A DNA stretch of 63,908 nt, from assembly GCA_030843315.1 (NCBI GenBank), contig JAUUPT010000017.1:1-63908 (forward strand). The letters run 5' to 3'. The position numbers were made by a program, and so were the translations under genes. This stretch comes from Bacteroidaceae bacterium (lineage in GTDB: Bacteria; Bacteroidota; Bacteroidia; Bacteroidales; Bacteroidaceae). Below the pieces are notes generated by a model. It was not told the origin of the DNA. It was given only the letters and a program-made list of their open reading frames with translations, and did not search any database. Numbering within the stretch: position 1 is the stretch's first letter; each line of letters begins with the position of its first letter. Below are positions 17,564-26,696 of the stretch, piece after piece.

Positions 17564-19147
17564 ATGAAACATGTCAGTTATTTACTAATCTGCCTATGCC
17601 TACTCGTCCTGTCGACCACACTGGCAGCAAAAGAAAAGAAAGCCGCTAATCCCATAAGAACGATTGTGGCAGATTACCACCAAACGAAAGGAGACTTAAA
17701 CGATTTCTTCAAGCAATGCGTCGGTGCAGGTCGTGCGGGCGAAGGTCTGCGAGCCGACTGGCAACAGCAGTTGCTTGAGATAAAGAAGGAATGCGATTTC
17801 AAGCAAATACGTTTCCATGCCCTGTTCCACGACGAAATGGGCGTATATCGTGAAGACGAAAACGGAGTGCACTACAACTGGCAATACATCGATGCACTTT
17901 ACGACTACTTGGTGAGCATCGACGTAAAGCCTTTCATCGAACTGGCCTTCATGCCCAACCAACTGAGTTCCGGCCCCGAAACCATCTTTTGGTGGCGCGG
18001 CAACGTGACACCTCCCAAAGACCACAATAAATGGGAGATGCTCGTCAAGAACTTTGCAGAACATCTTAAAGAAAGATACGGCGAAGACGAAGTAGCCACC
18101 TGGTACTTCGAAGTGTGGAACGAACCGAACCTGAACGAAAACGGATTCTTCACAGGCACGCAGCAAGATTACTTCAAACTCTACAAGCATTCCGCCCAGG
18201 GCGTAAAGGCTGCCTCTCCCCGATTCCGCATAGGCGGCCCGGCAACGGCAGGCTGCGCGTGGGTGCCGGAGCTGATGGAATATTGCAAAAAGGAGAATGT
18301 GGCGCTGGATTTCATCACCACCCACCACTACGGAGTGGACGGATACTTGGACGAATACGGAGCCTACCAACTGAGGATGCCCGCCGATGCAGACGGACTG
18401 CCCAACACGATAGCCAAGACCGTACAGACCGTCAGAAACTCGGACTACCCCAAGGCAGAGGTGCACTTCACAGAATGGAGCTCTTCTTACTCGCCACGCG
18501 ACCCGGTGCACGATACTTACCAGAATGCCACCATCATCCTGAACGCATTGCGCAAGGTGAACCCCGCCCCGGAGTCCATGTCTTACTGGACATTTACCGA
18601 CATTTTTGAAGAACCGGGAACTGTCAATACCCCCTTCCACGGAGGATTCGGCCTGATGAACATGCAAGGCGTGAAGAAGCCGACTTACTTTGCATACCGC
18701 TTTCTGAACGAGTTGGGCAAGAAAGAGTTGAAGACCAACGACACCGACTCATGGGTATGTACCAACGGACAAGGCGACGTCCAGGCATTGTTCTGGAATC
18801 TGACGATATTGCCCCAGGACGGCGTACCTAACCAAAGTTTCTACAAGAGAGACCTCCCTCCTGCCAACACCCACCCCACACGGTTATCACTGAACAATCT
18901 TCCGAAAGGAAAGTACATGAAGGAAGTATATCGCGTAGGCTACAAACTGAATGATGCCTACACCACATACTACGAAATGGGTTCGCCTACGCAATTGACC
19001 AAATTGCAGGTAGAGACACTGAAGAAGATGACAAGCTGTGCCCCGGTAGCGACGGAGATTATCAACATAGACAACGGCGCCTATGAAGAAGAGTTCGCCG
19101 TCAGAGACAACGACGTGTTCTTTGTGAAACTGAAAAAGATAGATTGA
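17564..19147 (+). CDS. GH39 family glycoside hydrolase (beta-xylosidase type)
   Basis: This exported protein of about 527 residues starts at MKHVSYLLICLCLLVLSTTLAAKEKK; upstream in-frame ATG at 17453 lies before the promoter and is excluded. The GH39 barrel has KQIRFHALFHDEMGVY, the acid/base Glu in FEVWNEPNLNENGF and the nucleophile Glu in VHFTEWSSSY, then a C-terminal beta-sandwich. GH39 covers retaining beta-xylosidases and some glucosidases and alpha-L-iduronidases. GH39 is not part of the well-studied xyloglucan loci, so its substrate here is open: a beta-xylosyl or arabinosyl-xylosyl side chain, or a contaminating xylan. It is monocistronic and divergent from GH5. Confidence 0.85.
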   Translation: MKHVSYLLICLCLLVLSTTLAAKEKKAANPIRTIVADYHQTKGDLNDFFKQCVGAGRAGEGLRADWQQQLLEIKKECDFKQIRFHALFHDEMGVYREDENGVHYNWQYIDALYDYLVSIDVKPFIELAFMPNQLSSGPETIFWWRGNVTPPKDHNKWEMLVKNFAEHLKERYGEDEVATWYFEVWNEPNLNENGFFTGTQQDYFKLYKHSAQGVKAASPRFRIGGPATAGCAWVPELMEYCKKENVALDFITTHHYGVDGYLDEYGAYQLRMPADADGLPNTIAKTVQTVRNSDYPKAEVHFTEWSSSYSPRDPVHDTYQNATIILNALRKVNPAPESMSYWTFTDIFEEPGTVNTPFHGGFGLMNMQGVKKPTYFAYRFLNELGKKELKTNDTDSWVCTNGQGDVQALFWNLTILPQDGVPNQSFYKRDLPPANTHPTRLSLNNLPKGKYMKEVYRVGYKLNDAYTTYYEMGSPTQLTKLQVETLKKMTSCAPVATEIINIDNGAYEEEFAVRDNDVFFVKLKKID

Positions 19148-19181
19148 GAATAATAAAACGAACCAACCTGAAAGAACAGCA

Positions 19182-19239
19182 CGGAGGCTGCCTCAAAGAA
19201 AGAGAGGCTGTCTCCGTGTTTCTTTTGAGACAGCCTCCG
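19182..19239. terminator. Bidirectional terminator between GH39 and the second GH5
   Basis: CGGAGGCTG-C-CTCAAAGAAA at 19182-19201 pairs with 19219-19239. The 15-nt interval carries a second GAGGCTGTCTC, so an alternative fold (CACGGAG with CTCCGTG) is possible. It lies between two converging stops. Confidence 0.6.
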
Positions 19240-19299
19240 AACCTATAAAAAACCTATCAACAAACCTCTTTAAAACTACTTTATGAAACGTTATCTTAA

Positions 19300-20745
19300 T
19301 CAAAAGGGATAGTTACCTGCTTCCGCTCCTTTTACAATACCATCATAGCCATACTGATCTTTTACAGTTCCGGCAGCACGATTTATCATTCCACCGGCAT
19401 CCCAATAGAATGGAACCAACCCATAATTCTTAGCTTCGCGAGTCACCACTTCGTTAAAGTAACTACGCGACAAGTCGTGAGCCTCTTGGTCATCACCAAG
19501 CCCTGTACGCACCACGATTGCACCATATTCACCAAGGATAACCGGAATACCTTTATCTACAAACCGCGACTTCATCCTTGCAAACAATCCCTTCATTTCC
19601 ACTTCATCGCCAAAGGTTGCATTGCGGTCCGAGCCGTCTACCTTATAAGGCCCCCAGAAGTAAACCATCTTTCCCCAACTCTCATCCTTTTCCATCCCGC
19701 AGAAAGTCCACGGATTATAGTAATGTACTTCTACCATCAGACGGTTTTCCACAACATCGGTCGGCATATCGCCAAACAACTGATCCGTCTTTTCTATATC
19801 CGTAGAAGGCCCTTGCACTATCAGGTTGCGCACAGCATTATTCCCTCCCGTAGCGCGTACGGCATCAATGAAAGTCTGCTCATACGACTTCAGTACTTTC
19901 ATCTGCGCTGCATTCTCCACATTCGGTTCATTGCAGCCGGCAAAGAGCAGATGTTCGTCATAATGGTTCAGCGTATTGGCAATCTGTGTCCACAAAGCCT
20001 TTTGCTTCTTGTTATTCTCTTCCTGCTTGTCGGCGGTACAATTATTTTCCAACCAGCCTCCATCCCAATGGATATTGACGATGGCATACAGTTCGTTGGC
20101 TACGCAATAGCCCACTACTTCGTCCACACGTGCCAGCCAACTGTCCTTTATCTTGTTGGTGGCCTGATTTTCGAGGTATTGATCCCAAGAGCAAGGAATG
20201 CGCACAGCGTTGAAGCCCAGTTTCTTTATATTCTTTATCATGTCCTCCGTCACATTCGGGTTTCCCCAGGCTGTCTCGCCTCCTATGGCTTCCAGCGTAT
20301 TGCCCAAATTCCAGCCGGCATAGATTTTGGCTGCCAATGCTGTGGCATCGCTCTCCATTCCTACATTCGGCAGACTACCGGCAAGTTGTTTTACGATTAC
20401 CGTTTCCGTAATGCCACCACCTTTGACGGTAAGGGTAGCTTTACGATCCTCCGTATCGGTATTGGCTTCTACCGTTACATTATATTTATAGATAGTGGCA
20501 GAGGCAGAAGTAGCCGATGCTACCCTACACCAACTCTGGTCACTGGATACTTCCAATGCCACATTCGACTGGATGGACAAGCCATTTGTGCCTCCGGATC
20601 CAGAGAAGTTCAATTCCGATTGGGCAACCTTGATTGCCGGAGTTACGGCATCACCGTCATTGGAAGAACATGCTGAGACCAACGAAGAAAGAGACAGCAC
20701 CAACAACGCCAGATAGATTTTAAAATGTTTAATGGGAGTCTTCAT
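19300..20745 (-). CDS. BACON-GH5 endoglucanase/xyloglucanase-type lipoprotein
   Basis: This protein of about 481 residues starts at MKTPIKHFKIYLALLVLSLSSLVSACSSNDG (lipobox Cys at about 26). One BACON domain (residues about 40-125) ends IVKQLAG, followed by GH5: YAGWNLGNTLEAIGG, AVRIPCSWDQY, acid/base Glu in FAGCNEPNVENA, nucleophile Glu in PVILGEYGAIV. Its signal peptide, leader and upstream region are similar to those of the GH5 at 15542, so the pair arose by duplication and then diverged (one versus two BACON domains). It is likely an endo-acting surface enzyme with somewhat different cleavage preference. Promoter -7 box at 20788-20795. Confidence 0.9.
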   Translation of the reverse strand: MKTPIKHFKIYLALLVLSLSSLVSACSSNDGDAVTPAIKVAQSELNFSGSGGTNGLSIQSNVALEVSSDQSWCRVASATSASATIYKYNVTVEANTDTEDRKATLTVKGGGITETVIVKQLAGSLPNVGMESDATALAAKIYAGWNLGNTLEAIGGETAWGNPNVTEDMIKNIKKLGFNAVRIPCSWDQYLENQATNKIKDSWLARVDEVVGYCVANELYAIVNIHWDGGWLENNCTADKQEENNKKQKALWTQIANTLNHYDEHLLFAGCNEPNVENAAQMKVLKSYEQTFIDAVRATGGNNAVRNLIVQGPSTDIEKTDQLFGDMPTDVVENRLMVEVHYYNPWTFCGMEKDESWGKMVYFWGPYKVDGSDRNATFGDEVEMKGLFARMKSRFVDKGIPVILGEYGAIVVRTGLGDDQEAHDLSRSYFNEVVTREAKNYGLVPFYWDAGGMINRAAGTVKDQYGYDGIVKGAEAGNYPF

Positions 20746-20787
20746 AATAACTTTACGTATTAGATTTAATGGTTGAACCTGTGCAGG

Positions 20788-20795
20788 CAAAAGTA
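20788..20795 (-). promoter_or_regulatory. -7 box of the second GH5 gene
   Basis: The minus strand reads TACTTTTG, 42 nt upstream of the GH5 start. The locus motif begins exactly 30 nt further on, as for the other GH5. Confidence 0.6.
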
Positions 20796-20825
20796 GCGCA
20801 AAAAGCAGTACTACGGCTCGTAGTA

Positions 20826-20851
20826 TGTTATACCTAACGGTATCATTTGTT
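20826..20851. promoter_or_regulatory. Locus motif copy 3, GH5/GH43 divergent region
   Basis: TGTT-ATACCTAAC-GGTATCATTTGTT. A small dyad ATACC-TAAC-GGTAT lies at its centre. It is 30 nt from the GH5 -7 box and 73 nt from the GH43 -7 box. Confidence 0.6.
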
Positions 20852-20900
20852 GCCGAATAGGGATAAATGATTATTATTTAGTAATATCGGGCAATTCTCC

Positions 20901-20932
20901 TTTGCCAAATCCGGGAGAATAGCCTATTTTTG
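20901..20932 (+). promoter_or_regulatory. Promoter of the GH43 gene
   Basis: TTTG at 20901-20904, 20 nt, TATTTTTG at 20925-20932. It is identical in layout to the GH39 promoter. Confidence 0.7.
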
Positions 20933-20986
20933 TTGTATAACATTTGCCCTAGGCATCTAATAAACTATTAAAAATACAATGTACTT

Positions 20987-22552
20987 ATGAGAAAGATGAC
21001 GTTACTCTTAGGACTCGCCCTCAGCTTGTCCTGCTTTTCGCAAAGCCGGCAAGGCTATCAGAATCCGGTAATCCCCGGCTTTCATCCCGACCCCAGTGTT
21101 TGCCGTGTAGGCGATGACTTCTATCTGGTGAACAGTAGTTTCCAATACTTTCCAGGTGTGCCCCTGTTCCATAGCAAAGATATGGTAAACTGGGAACAAA
21201 TCGGGAACTGCCTGACGCGCCCCTCACAACTGCCGCTCCACGACGCCACCGCCTGGGGAGGTATCTATGCACCCACCATCCGCTACAACGACGGCACGTT
21301 CTACATGATTACCACCAATGTGTCGGACAAAGGCAACTTTATAGTACACACCACCGACCCGCGCGGAGAGTGGTCGGAACCCGTGTGGTTGAAGCAAGGC
21401 GGCATCGACCCGTCACTCTACTTCGAAGACGGCAAGTGCTATCTGGTCAGTAACCCGGATGTAGGCATCTGGCTGTGCGAAATCAACCCGAAGACCGGCG
21501 AACAGCTCACTGAATCCAAGCGCATCTGGAACGGTACGGGTGGACGCCATCCCGAAGCTCCGCATATCTATAAGAAAGACGGCTGGTACTATCTGCTGAT
21601 TTCCGAAGGAGGTACCGAATACGGGCACAAAGCTACGATTGCCCGCAGCCGGAATATAGACGGCCCCTACGACAGCAATCCGTCCAACCCCATCCTGACG
21701 CATATCAACAAGAACGCACAGAGCAACCCGATACAAGGCACCGGCCATGCCGACCTGGTAGAAGCTGCAGACGGTTCGTGGTGGTTGGTTTGTCTCGCCT
21801 TCCGTCCGCAAACGGGAAGCCATCATCTACTGGGACGCGAAACATTCCTCGCCCCTGTACGTTGGGACAAGAACGCCTGGCCGGTAGTGAATGGAGACGG
21901 AACCGTAGCCTTGCAAATGGACGCGCCGACTCTGCCGCAACAACCTTTCGCAGAGAAACCCGTGCGCACCAGCTTCAAAGACGGGAAATTAGGCCCGGAA
22001 TGGGTATATATCCGAAACTATCACCCGGAGAATTATACCTTCGCTTCCGGCAAACTCCGCCTGAAGGCCACCCCTGTAAGCTTGAACGACGGTAAGAACA
22101 ATCCTACCTTTGTAGGCCGCCGCCAGGAGCACATCGACTTTACAGCCACCACTTCCATGCAACTCCGTGAAGCCTCAGCAGGCGACGAAGCCGGCCTGAC
22201 GGTTTATATGCTCGAACCCGCCCATTACGATCTCTTCGTGAAGCAACTGGCGGACGGCAAGCAAGCCGTAGTGCTGCGCTACCGCCTTGGCGAACTGACT
22301 CACATCGAGAAAGAAGTAGTCCTGCCTCAAAGCCGTGTTCAACTCCGTGTAAAAGGTAGCAGCGAAATCTATTCCTTTGAGTATGCCACAGATGGAAAGA
22401 ACTTCAAGGAACTGGGCCGGATGAATACGCAATATATCAGCACCGAAACCGCCGGCGGCTTCACCGGCATCATGCTGGGAATGTACGCCGTTTCCTCCTC
22501 CGACGTATCGAAGGCGTATGCCGACTTTGAGTACTTCGATTACGAGAAATAG
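20987..22552 (+). CDS. GH43 family arabinofuranosidase/xylosidase
   Basis: This 521-residue protein has a signal peptide (LGLALSLSCFSQS). The five-bladed propeller has the base Asp in GFHPDPSVCRVGDDFY, the pKa-modulating Asp in GGIDPSLYFEDGKCY and the acid Glu in GGRHPEAPHIYKKDGWYYL. The C-terminal DUF1349/beta-sandwich (about 320-521) is typical of the long GH43 subfamilies. In xyloglucan loci such enzymes remove alpha-L-arabinofuranose from S side chains; beta-xylosidase activity is the alternative. ATG at 20987 is used; Met4 is also possible. It has its own promoter and is divergent from GH5. Confidence 0.88.
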   Translation: MRKMTLLLGLALSLSCFSQSRQGYQNPVIPGFHPDPSVCRVGDDFYLVNSSFQYFPGVPLFHSKDMVNWEQIGNCLTRPSQLPLHDATAWGGIYAPTIRYNDGTFYMITTNVSDKGNFIVHTTDPRGEWSEPVWLKQGGIDPSLYFEDGKCYLVSNPDVGIWLCEINPKTGEQLTESKRIWNGTGGRHPEAPHIYKKDGWYYLLISEGGTEYGHKATIARSRNIDGPYDSNPSNPILTHINKNAQSNPIQGTGHADLVEAADGSWWLVCLAFRPQTGSHHLLGRETFLAPVRWDKNAWPVVNGDGTVALQMDAPTLPQQPFAEKPVRTSFKDGKLGPEWVYIRNYHPENYTFASGKLRLKATPVSLNDGKNNPTFVGRRQEHIDFTATTSMQLREASAGDEAGLTVYMLEPAHYDLFVKQLADGKQAVVLRYRLGELTHIEKEVVLPQSRVQLRVKGSSEIYSFEYATDGKNFKELGRMNTQYISTETAGGFTGIMLGMYAVSSSDVSKAYADFEYFDYEK

Positions 22553-22652
22553 TTCTCCGCTTCCGGATACAAGGACACGCTCTTAAATCAGTCCGAACAT
22601 CTGTTTTTACTGAATTCCTGCAAAAACTATCACAACAGGATTCATCGCATTC

Positions 22653-22687
22653 ATCGCCCTGTAGCAAAACCTTTGCTACAGGGCGAT
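22653..22687 (+). terminator. Terminator of the GH43 gene
   Basis: ATCGCCCTGTAGCAAA at 22653-22668 and its exact complement at 22672-22687 form a 16-bp perfect stem with a 3-nt loop, about 100 nt after the GH43 stop. There is no strong T-run. Confidence 0.6.
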
Positions 22688-22889
22688 TGCGTATGAAGGC
22701 AAAGCACTTTCAAGCACTTCTCACTGCCTTCAGCCTTCACCTTGTATTGTCCTGGGATAAAGGAAACCGCTGGTTTCAACGAAGAAAACTAGGAGTTCCA
22801 TACTCTGAAACACTCCTAGTCTCATTAAATGCTGGTACAGTTGTTGGAACACAGCTTTATCCAACAGCTTGCCTCTTCTTTTTTCATAC
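22688..22889. other. Intergenic stretch with small inverted repeats, no supported gene
   Basis: It contains CTAGGAGT/ACTCCTAG (about 22789-22819) and GCTG..TTGTTGGA/TCCAACAGC. An open frame of 93 codons on the plus strand runs through both flanking terminators and has no family features, so I do not call it. Confidence 0.4.
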
Positions 22890-22922
22890 AAAAAAGGACT
22901 GCCTAACTTTGTTAGACAGTCC
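22890..22922 (-). terminator. Terminator of the susC-susD-lipoprotein operon
   Basis: On the minus strand a 12-position stem (GGACTGTCTAAC with GTTAGGCAGTCC, 3-nt loop) is followed by six T. It is a classic intrinsic terminator about 70 nt after the last stop; a second weaker stem (22936-22945 with 22971-22980) precedes it. Confidence 0.75.
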
Positions 22923-22989
22923 CTATAATATAAGAGAAGTGCGTATATCTTTTCAGAAAGGTACTTAAATTATGCACTTCTGCCCAATA

Positions 22990-24684
22990 CTACTTGTAGT
23001 AGTTGACTGAGTAAGCATAACCGTCATTATTAGGAAGAGCAATCTGCAAACCGTCGCTTGTTAGAGACAGGATATTCAGCTTACCGCTCTTCACAGCTAC
23101 CCAGGTATTGGCACAGAGCACGTTGATGTTGATGTCAATTACCTTATTTGCTTCGTCGATAGTGTACTTACCGGTTTCGTCGGTAGCTACGCCTTCATCG
23201 GTCAAACGGTGAATGTTTACTATTCCATTTTCAAGGAATTCCATGTAGCCGTAATCAACGCCGTAGGTATAACCAACCCAGCCGTTACCAGTACCCATTT
23301 CCCAATGAATCTGCTGTTCTATGTTAGGCTGGTTATTGGACACAGTACCCCAGTTGTCAGTATCCCCCCATTGTGTGAACGGGCCTTCAAATACGTGTTG
23401 CTTACCATCCTGGCCATTGTCGATATACCATTTACCGTAAAGTTGTGAACGGTCGAACGGTGTATTCTTGGCTGTGGAAACGGCACGTACGGCTACTGCC
23501 TGATATACCGCTGTGGTAGTCTTAGTATTAGTACCAGCATTAAACTGATAGCTGATGGCAAACTGCGAGTTCGTAGGATTAATCGTACCAGTCTGATAGT
23601 AACCCTCGGTACCTTCGCCCGTTAGATCGCTTCCAATACGCGATCCGGCAGCAGGAAGGAAGATAGAGTTTCCGTTAGGACCGGTAAGTTTGTATCCCAT
23701 TACTCCGTCCTGCTCAGCCCATTCCTTTGTGCAGAGTGAGAAAAGTTCTTCAAAATCGGCAGCCGTAGGCAGAGTAGCACGCCCCTGAAAGGTTTGGAAA
23801 ACCAAATCAGAAGTAGTACGGTAAGTATCGGCAGAAGCATAATCTTCTGGATTGATACTCGTCAAGCAACCGGAAAGGTCACCGAAGCCAAACAGACCAC
23901 CCAGACCGGTTTCGCTCTTAGCACCCACATTGAAGCGCGCCCACTTAACGGACAATCCCAAGTCTACAAGGTCGTTATCAAGGTCGAAGTCGTAAGCGGC
24001 AGTAGTAAATTCCTTCACGTCACCATAAATCACGCCATTACCTAAATTTAGGTAAGCAGCATAATAATAACGGGTATTGGGAAGTAAGCCTGCATGTTCA
24101 ATGGCAAAGTCATTCGACAAGTTTTCACTCATCACATTCAATCCATTATGAACCGCTTCCACATCAGCCGAAGTAGAAATCAGAATACCACATGTAGCAT
24201 CACTCGGAGCATCGGTCAACATTCCACCCAACATGGCAGAAGCATAGTCTACTGTGGATACATCTTTGGTAGCAACCTTTGCATCTGTCGTAACCAAGCT
24301 CTTGACTTCACCTTTATAATACACCTTGCCTTGCAAACATACATATGCCTGGTAATAAAGCGTAGAGTTATTGGGCAAACTGGTAATCGTTGCCGAGAAT
24401 ACGTTATCAGCAAGCGTAGTAGTGATACTCTCGTTCAGGCTCTCTTGTGTAGAACCGTAGAAAAAGCCCACTGCGTAGGCATTGGAGGACATATCGCCCA
24501 CACCACCGTCTACGCTACCATTCAAGGTTGCCGTAGTGGCTGTGACGTCCGACGCGCCGGTCACTACAGATGATTCATTCAGAACCGGCGTATTATAAAT
24601 CTTATAATCGTTATCCTCATCGCATGAGGCTAATGAAAGCCCCATGACGAGTGACAGAATTCCTAAATATATTTTTGTCTTCAT
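22990..24684 (-). CDS. Surface lipoprotein with fibronectin-like repeats and a FISUMP-like domain
   Basis: This 564-residue lipoprotein (LSLASCDEDND) has two Fn3-like beta domains at about 35-130 and 135-225 (TATTATLNGSV, LPNNSTLYYQAYV, LPNTRYYYAAYL). A segment at about 235-400 starts LVDLGLSVKWARFNVGA and contains LPTAADFEEL, as in FISUMP/DUF1566-type domains. A C-terminal beta-rich domain (about 405-564) may bind glycan (GKWYIDNGQDGKQHVF, WEMGTGNGWVGYTYG). It is the last gene of the SusC operon, in the place of a surface glycan-binding protein. Binding to xyloglucan is inferred from position only. Confidence 0.7.
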   Translation of the reverse strand: MKTKIYLGILSLVMGLSLASCDEDNDYKIYNTPVLNESSVVTGASDVTATTATLNGSVDGGVGDMSSNAYAVGFFYGSTQESLNESITTTLADNVFSATITSLPNNSTLYYQAYVCLQGKVYYKGEVKSLVTTDAKVATKDVSTVDYASAMLGGMLTDAPSDATCGILISTSADVEAVHNGLNVMSENLSNDFAIEHAGLLPNTRYYYAAYLNLGNGVIYGDVKEFTTAAYDFDLDNDLVDLGLSVKWARFNVGAKSETGLGGLFGFGDLSGCLTSINPEDYASADTYRTTSDLVFQTFQGRATLPTAADFEELFSLCTKEWAEQDGVMGYKLTGPNGNSIFLPAAGSRIGSDLTGEGTEGYYQTGTINPTNSQFAISYQFNAGTNTKTTTAVYQAVAVRAVSTAKNTPFDRSQLYGKWYIDNGQDGKQHVFEGPFTQWGDTDNWGTVSNNQPNIEQQIHWEMGTGNGWVGYTYGVDYGYMEFLENGIVNIHRLTDEGVATDETGKYTIDEANKVIDININVLCANTWVAVKSGKLNILSLTSDGLQIALPNNDGYAYSVNYYK

Positions 24685-24705
24685 ATACTAAATTCTTTAA
24701 TGTGG

Positions 24706-26661
24706 TTATTCAATAGTCATTGAAGTTATTTCAAGCGTAACAGCCGAAGCATCAAGCACGCCAGTATCGAGTAGAGGAGCTGAAACCAGGCCCTCAGCCT
24801 GTATGGCAATGGTGGCACAACTTACACCCTCAAACTTTATAGCGGCACCAGTAGCGTTGGTGTATGTTACAGTTGTCTCGCCGCTCTTGTTCAGACCTAC
24901 AGCTGAAGCATCCTCAAAGCAAGCAGGCTCCCAAAGGCCGGCACCGATATTATGACAAAGCGCTACTTTAGGATTAGCACCTTCATTCCAAGTGATTCCA
25001 TTGACATTAAACTTAATGACAAGCTTTTGATCTTTCTTCAGTTTCAGTTTGGTGAAGTCAATAGGCCAATCTTTGCTATTCCACGGATTATAGAATTCAG
25101 CTCGTAGATACTTATCACCTTCCACATAGCAACTCAGTTTGGAGTTATCTACCGCAATTACCGTAGGTCCTGATTCAGATGTAATCGGCTTAATCGTAAG
25201 GTTGGCACACAGATACTTATTCACTGCACCAGTAGCATCCGTTCCGGCAGGAATACCCAATACCACTTGGCTATCGTCCGGTGAGCAAGCCATTACGGTA
25301 AATTCTTTACCCTTGATATTAATCGTTGTATAATCATTCTGCGTAGACAGCAGAGAAATCTCATTTTCAAAGACCAGTTTATTACCTTGAATGGTAAAGT
25401 TCGTAGCTGTACCCCCCGCAAATTCGCAAGAATAAGTTCCGGCAGTGCTCGTCGTAGAAAGATTCATTGCAAAATCTCCGGCATTGACAAACGCAGGCGC
25501 CCAAGTGGTAGTATAGTCGTCAGCACTGTCGAAGCCATTAGACTCCCATGCACCGGTTGCACTGTTCCACCACATCCAGTCATAAGGAGCTTCCTCATTG
25601 AGCAGGAAAGTGGTAGCCGTGGCAACATACGAAGCATTTGCACCAACAATGGTAAAGAGCTGTTGGCCGAGATTGTCATATTCGGGTTCTTTCACCGGAA
25701 TAGTGGGGAGAAGCCCCGGGTCGTCAGTCGGAATCAAAGAGGGATCTTGCTGTGCCTCTTCTGAAATGAAGTTCCAGACAATCCACCAAGGACCTTCACT
25801 ATTAGTACGCATAGTAGCAATCTGGAGAAGATAAGGAGTCAGTTCGATAATCTTCAGGTTCATTGTATAATTAGCACAAAGCTCATCGGAACCTGCATTA
25901 TGCAAGGAGTAGCAACCATCAAATGTAATTGTCGGGCGCTTAGAATCAGAAAGGTTCAGATTGAACTTTCCTTTCATCAGGGTGCCGCCATTAGCATCGT
26001 TGCGGAATACTTCAGCTGTACATCCATTAGTGGCATCTAGGCCGAACGTCATATACGAGTCCATATAAGGATCATCTGCCGGAATCAACCAAGACTGGAA
26101 ACCAGGATCCCAGTTGGGCATCCAGTTTGCGCCCCCAAATATCAAATCAGCACTATTTGAACCATCGTTTCTTACATCAGTCGGACTCAAATACATCATC
26201 GGAGAAGTACATTGACCGATACCGTAATTGCCATCCATAGGCACCCACTTACGGGTTTTGCCTACACCACCGGCAAGGTTAGCCCACTTCTCGTCACTAA
26301 GCATATTAAAGTTATTCGACGTAACCGTAAACTTATACGGTGCGCCATATACAGGACCAGCCGGTGTCATCACACCGAAAGTCACCTCATAGTCGCCCGA
26401 GAAAGGCAACTCAATATCCATCGTAGCATCTTGCGAACGTCCTTGCGGTGTCTCCCAAAGAGGTGTTACACCCGTTACAAGCGATTGCAGATGTATCGTA
26501 TTGGGGTCTTGTGCATCGGGGGTAACCGTGAAAGCAATGCCCTGTACCAAATCATCGGCCACATAGGTCTTCTTGCCCAAATCAAAATCGTCGGGCGAAC
26601 AAGCGGAAAATAGTACTACTACGCTTGCGATAAGTGAATATATATAAGATTTCAAATTCAT
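24706..26661 (-). CDS. Surface glycan-binding lipoprotein candidate (SusE/SGBP position)
   Basis: This 651-residue lipoprotein (VVLFSACSPDDFD) has a PKD/Ig-like domain at about 35-115 (FSGDYEVTFGVMTPAGPVYGAPYKFTV), then two similar beta-rich segments. Each starts with a motif like LSDEKWANLAGG / LFTIVGANASYVATATTF and holds many Trp (GANWMPNWDPGFQSW, GPWWIVWNF, YDWMWWNSATGAW). Repeated aromatic-rich modules suit binding of a beta-glucan chain. It has no catalytic motifs. It sits between SusD and the 564-residue lipoprotein with short gaps, so it belongs to the same transcript. Confidence 0.7.
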   Translation of the reverse strand: MNLKSYIYSLIASVVVLFSACSPDDFDLGKKTYVADDLVQGIAFTVTPDAQDPNTIHLQSLVTGVTPLWETPQGRSQDATMDIELPFSGDYEVTFGVMTPAGPVYGAPYKFTVTSNNFNMLSDEKWANLAGGVGKTRKWVPMDGNYGIGQCTSPMMYLSPTDVRNDGSNSADLIFGGANWMPNWDPGFQSWLIPADDPYMDSYMTFGLDATNGCTAEVFRNDANGGTLMKGKFNLNLSDSKRPTITFDGCYSLHNAGSDELCANYTMNLKIIELTPYLLQIATMRTNSEGPWWIVWNFISEEAQQDPSLIPTDDPGLLPTIPVKEPEYDNLGQQLFTIVGANASYVATATTFLLNEEAPYDWMWWNSATGAWESNGFDSADDYTTTWAPAFVNAGDFAMNLSTTSTAGTYSCEFAGGTATNFTIQGNKLVFENEISLLSTQNDYTTINIKGKEFTVMACSPDDSQVVLGIPAGTDATGAVNKYLCANLTIKPITSESGPTVIAVDNSKLSCYVEGDKYLRAEFYNPWNSKDWPIDFTKLKLKKDQKLVIKFNVNGITWNEGANPKVALCHNIGAGLWEPACFEDASAVGLNKSGETTVTYTNATGAAIKFEGVSCATIAIQAEGLVSAPLLDTGVLDASAVTLEITSMTIE

Positions 26662-26696
26662 AATATTCTAAATATTAATGGTTAATACATCACTGA

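Noticed and set aside
22687..22968. 93-codon plus-strand frame after GH43
   Set aside because: It begins inside one terminator and runs through another; no protein family features.
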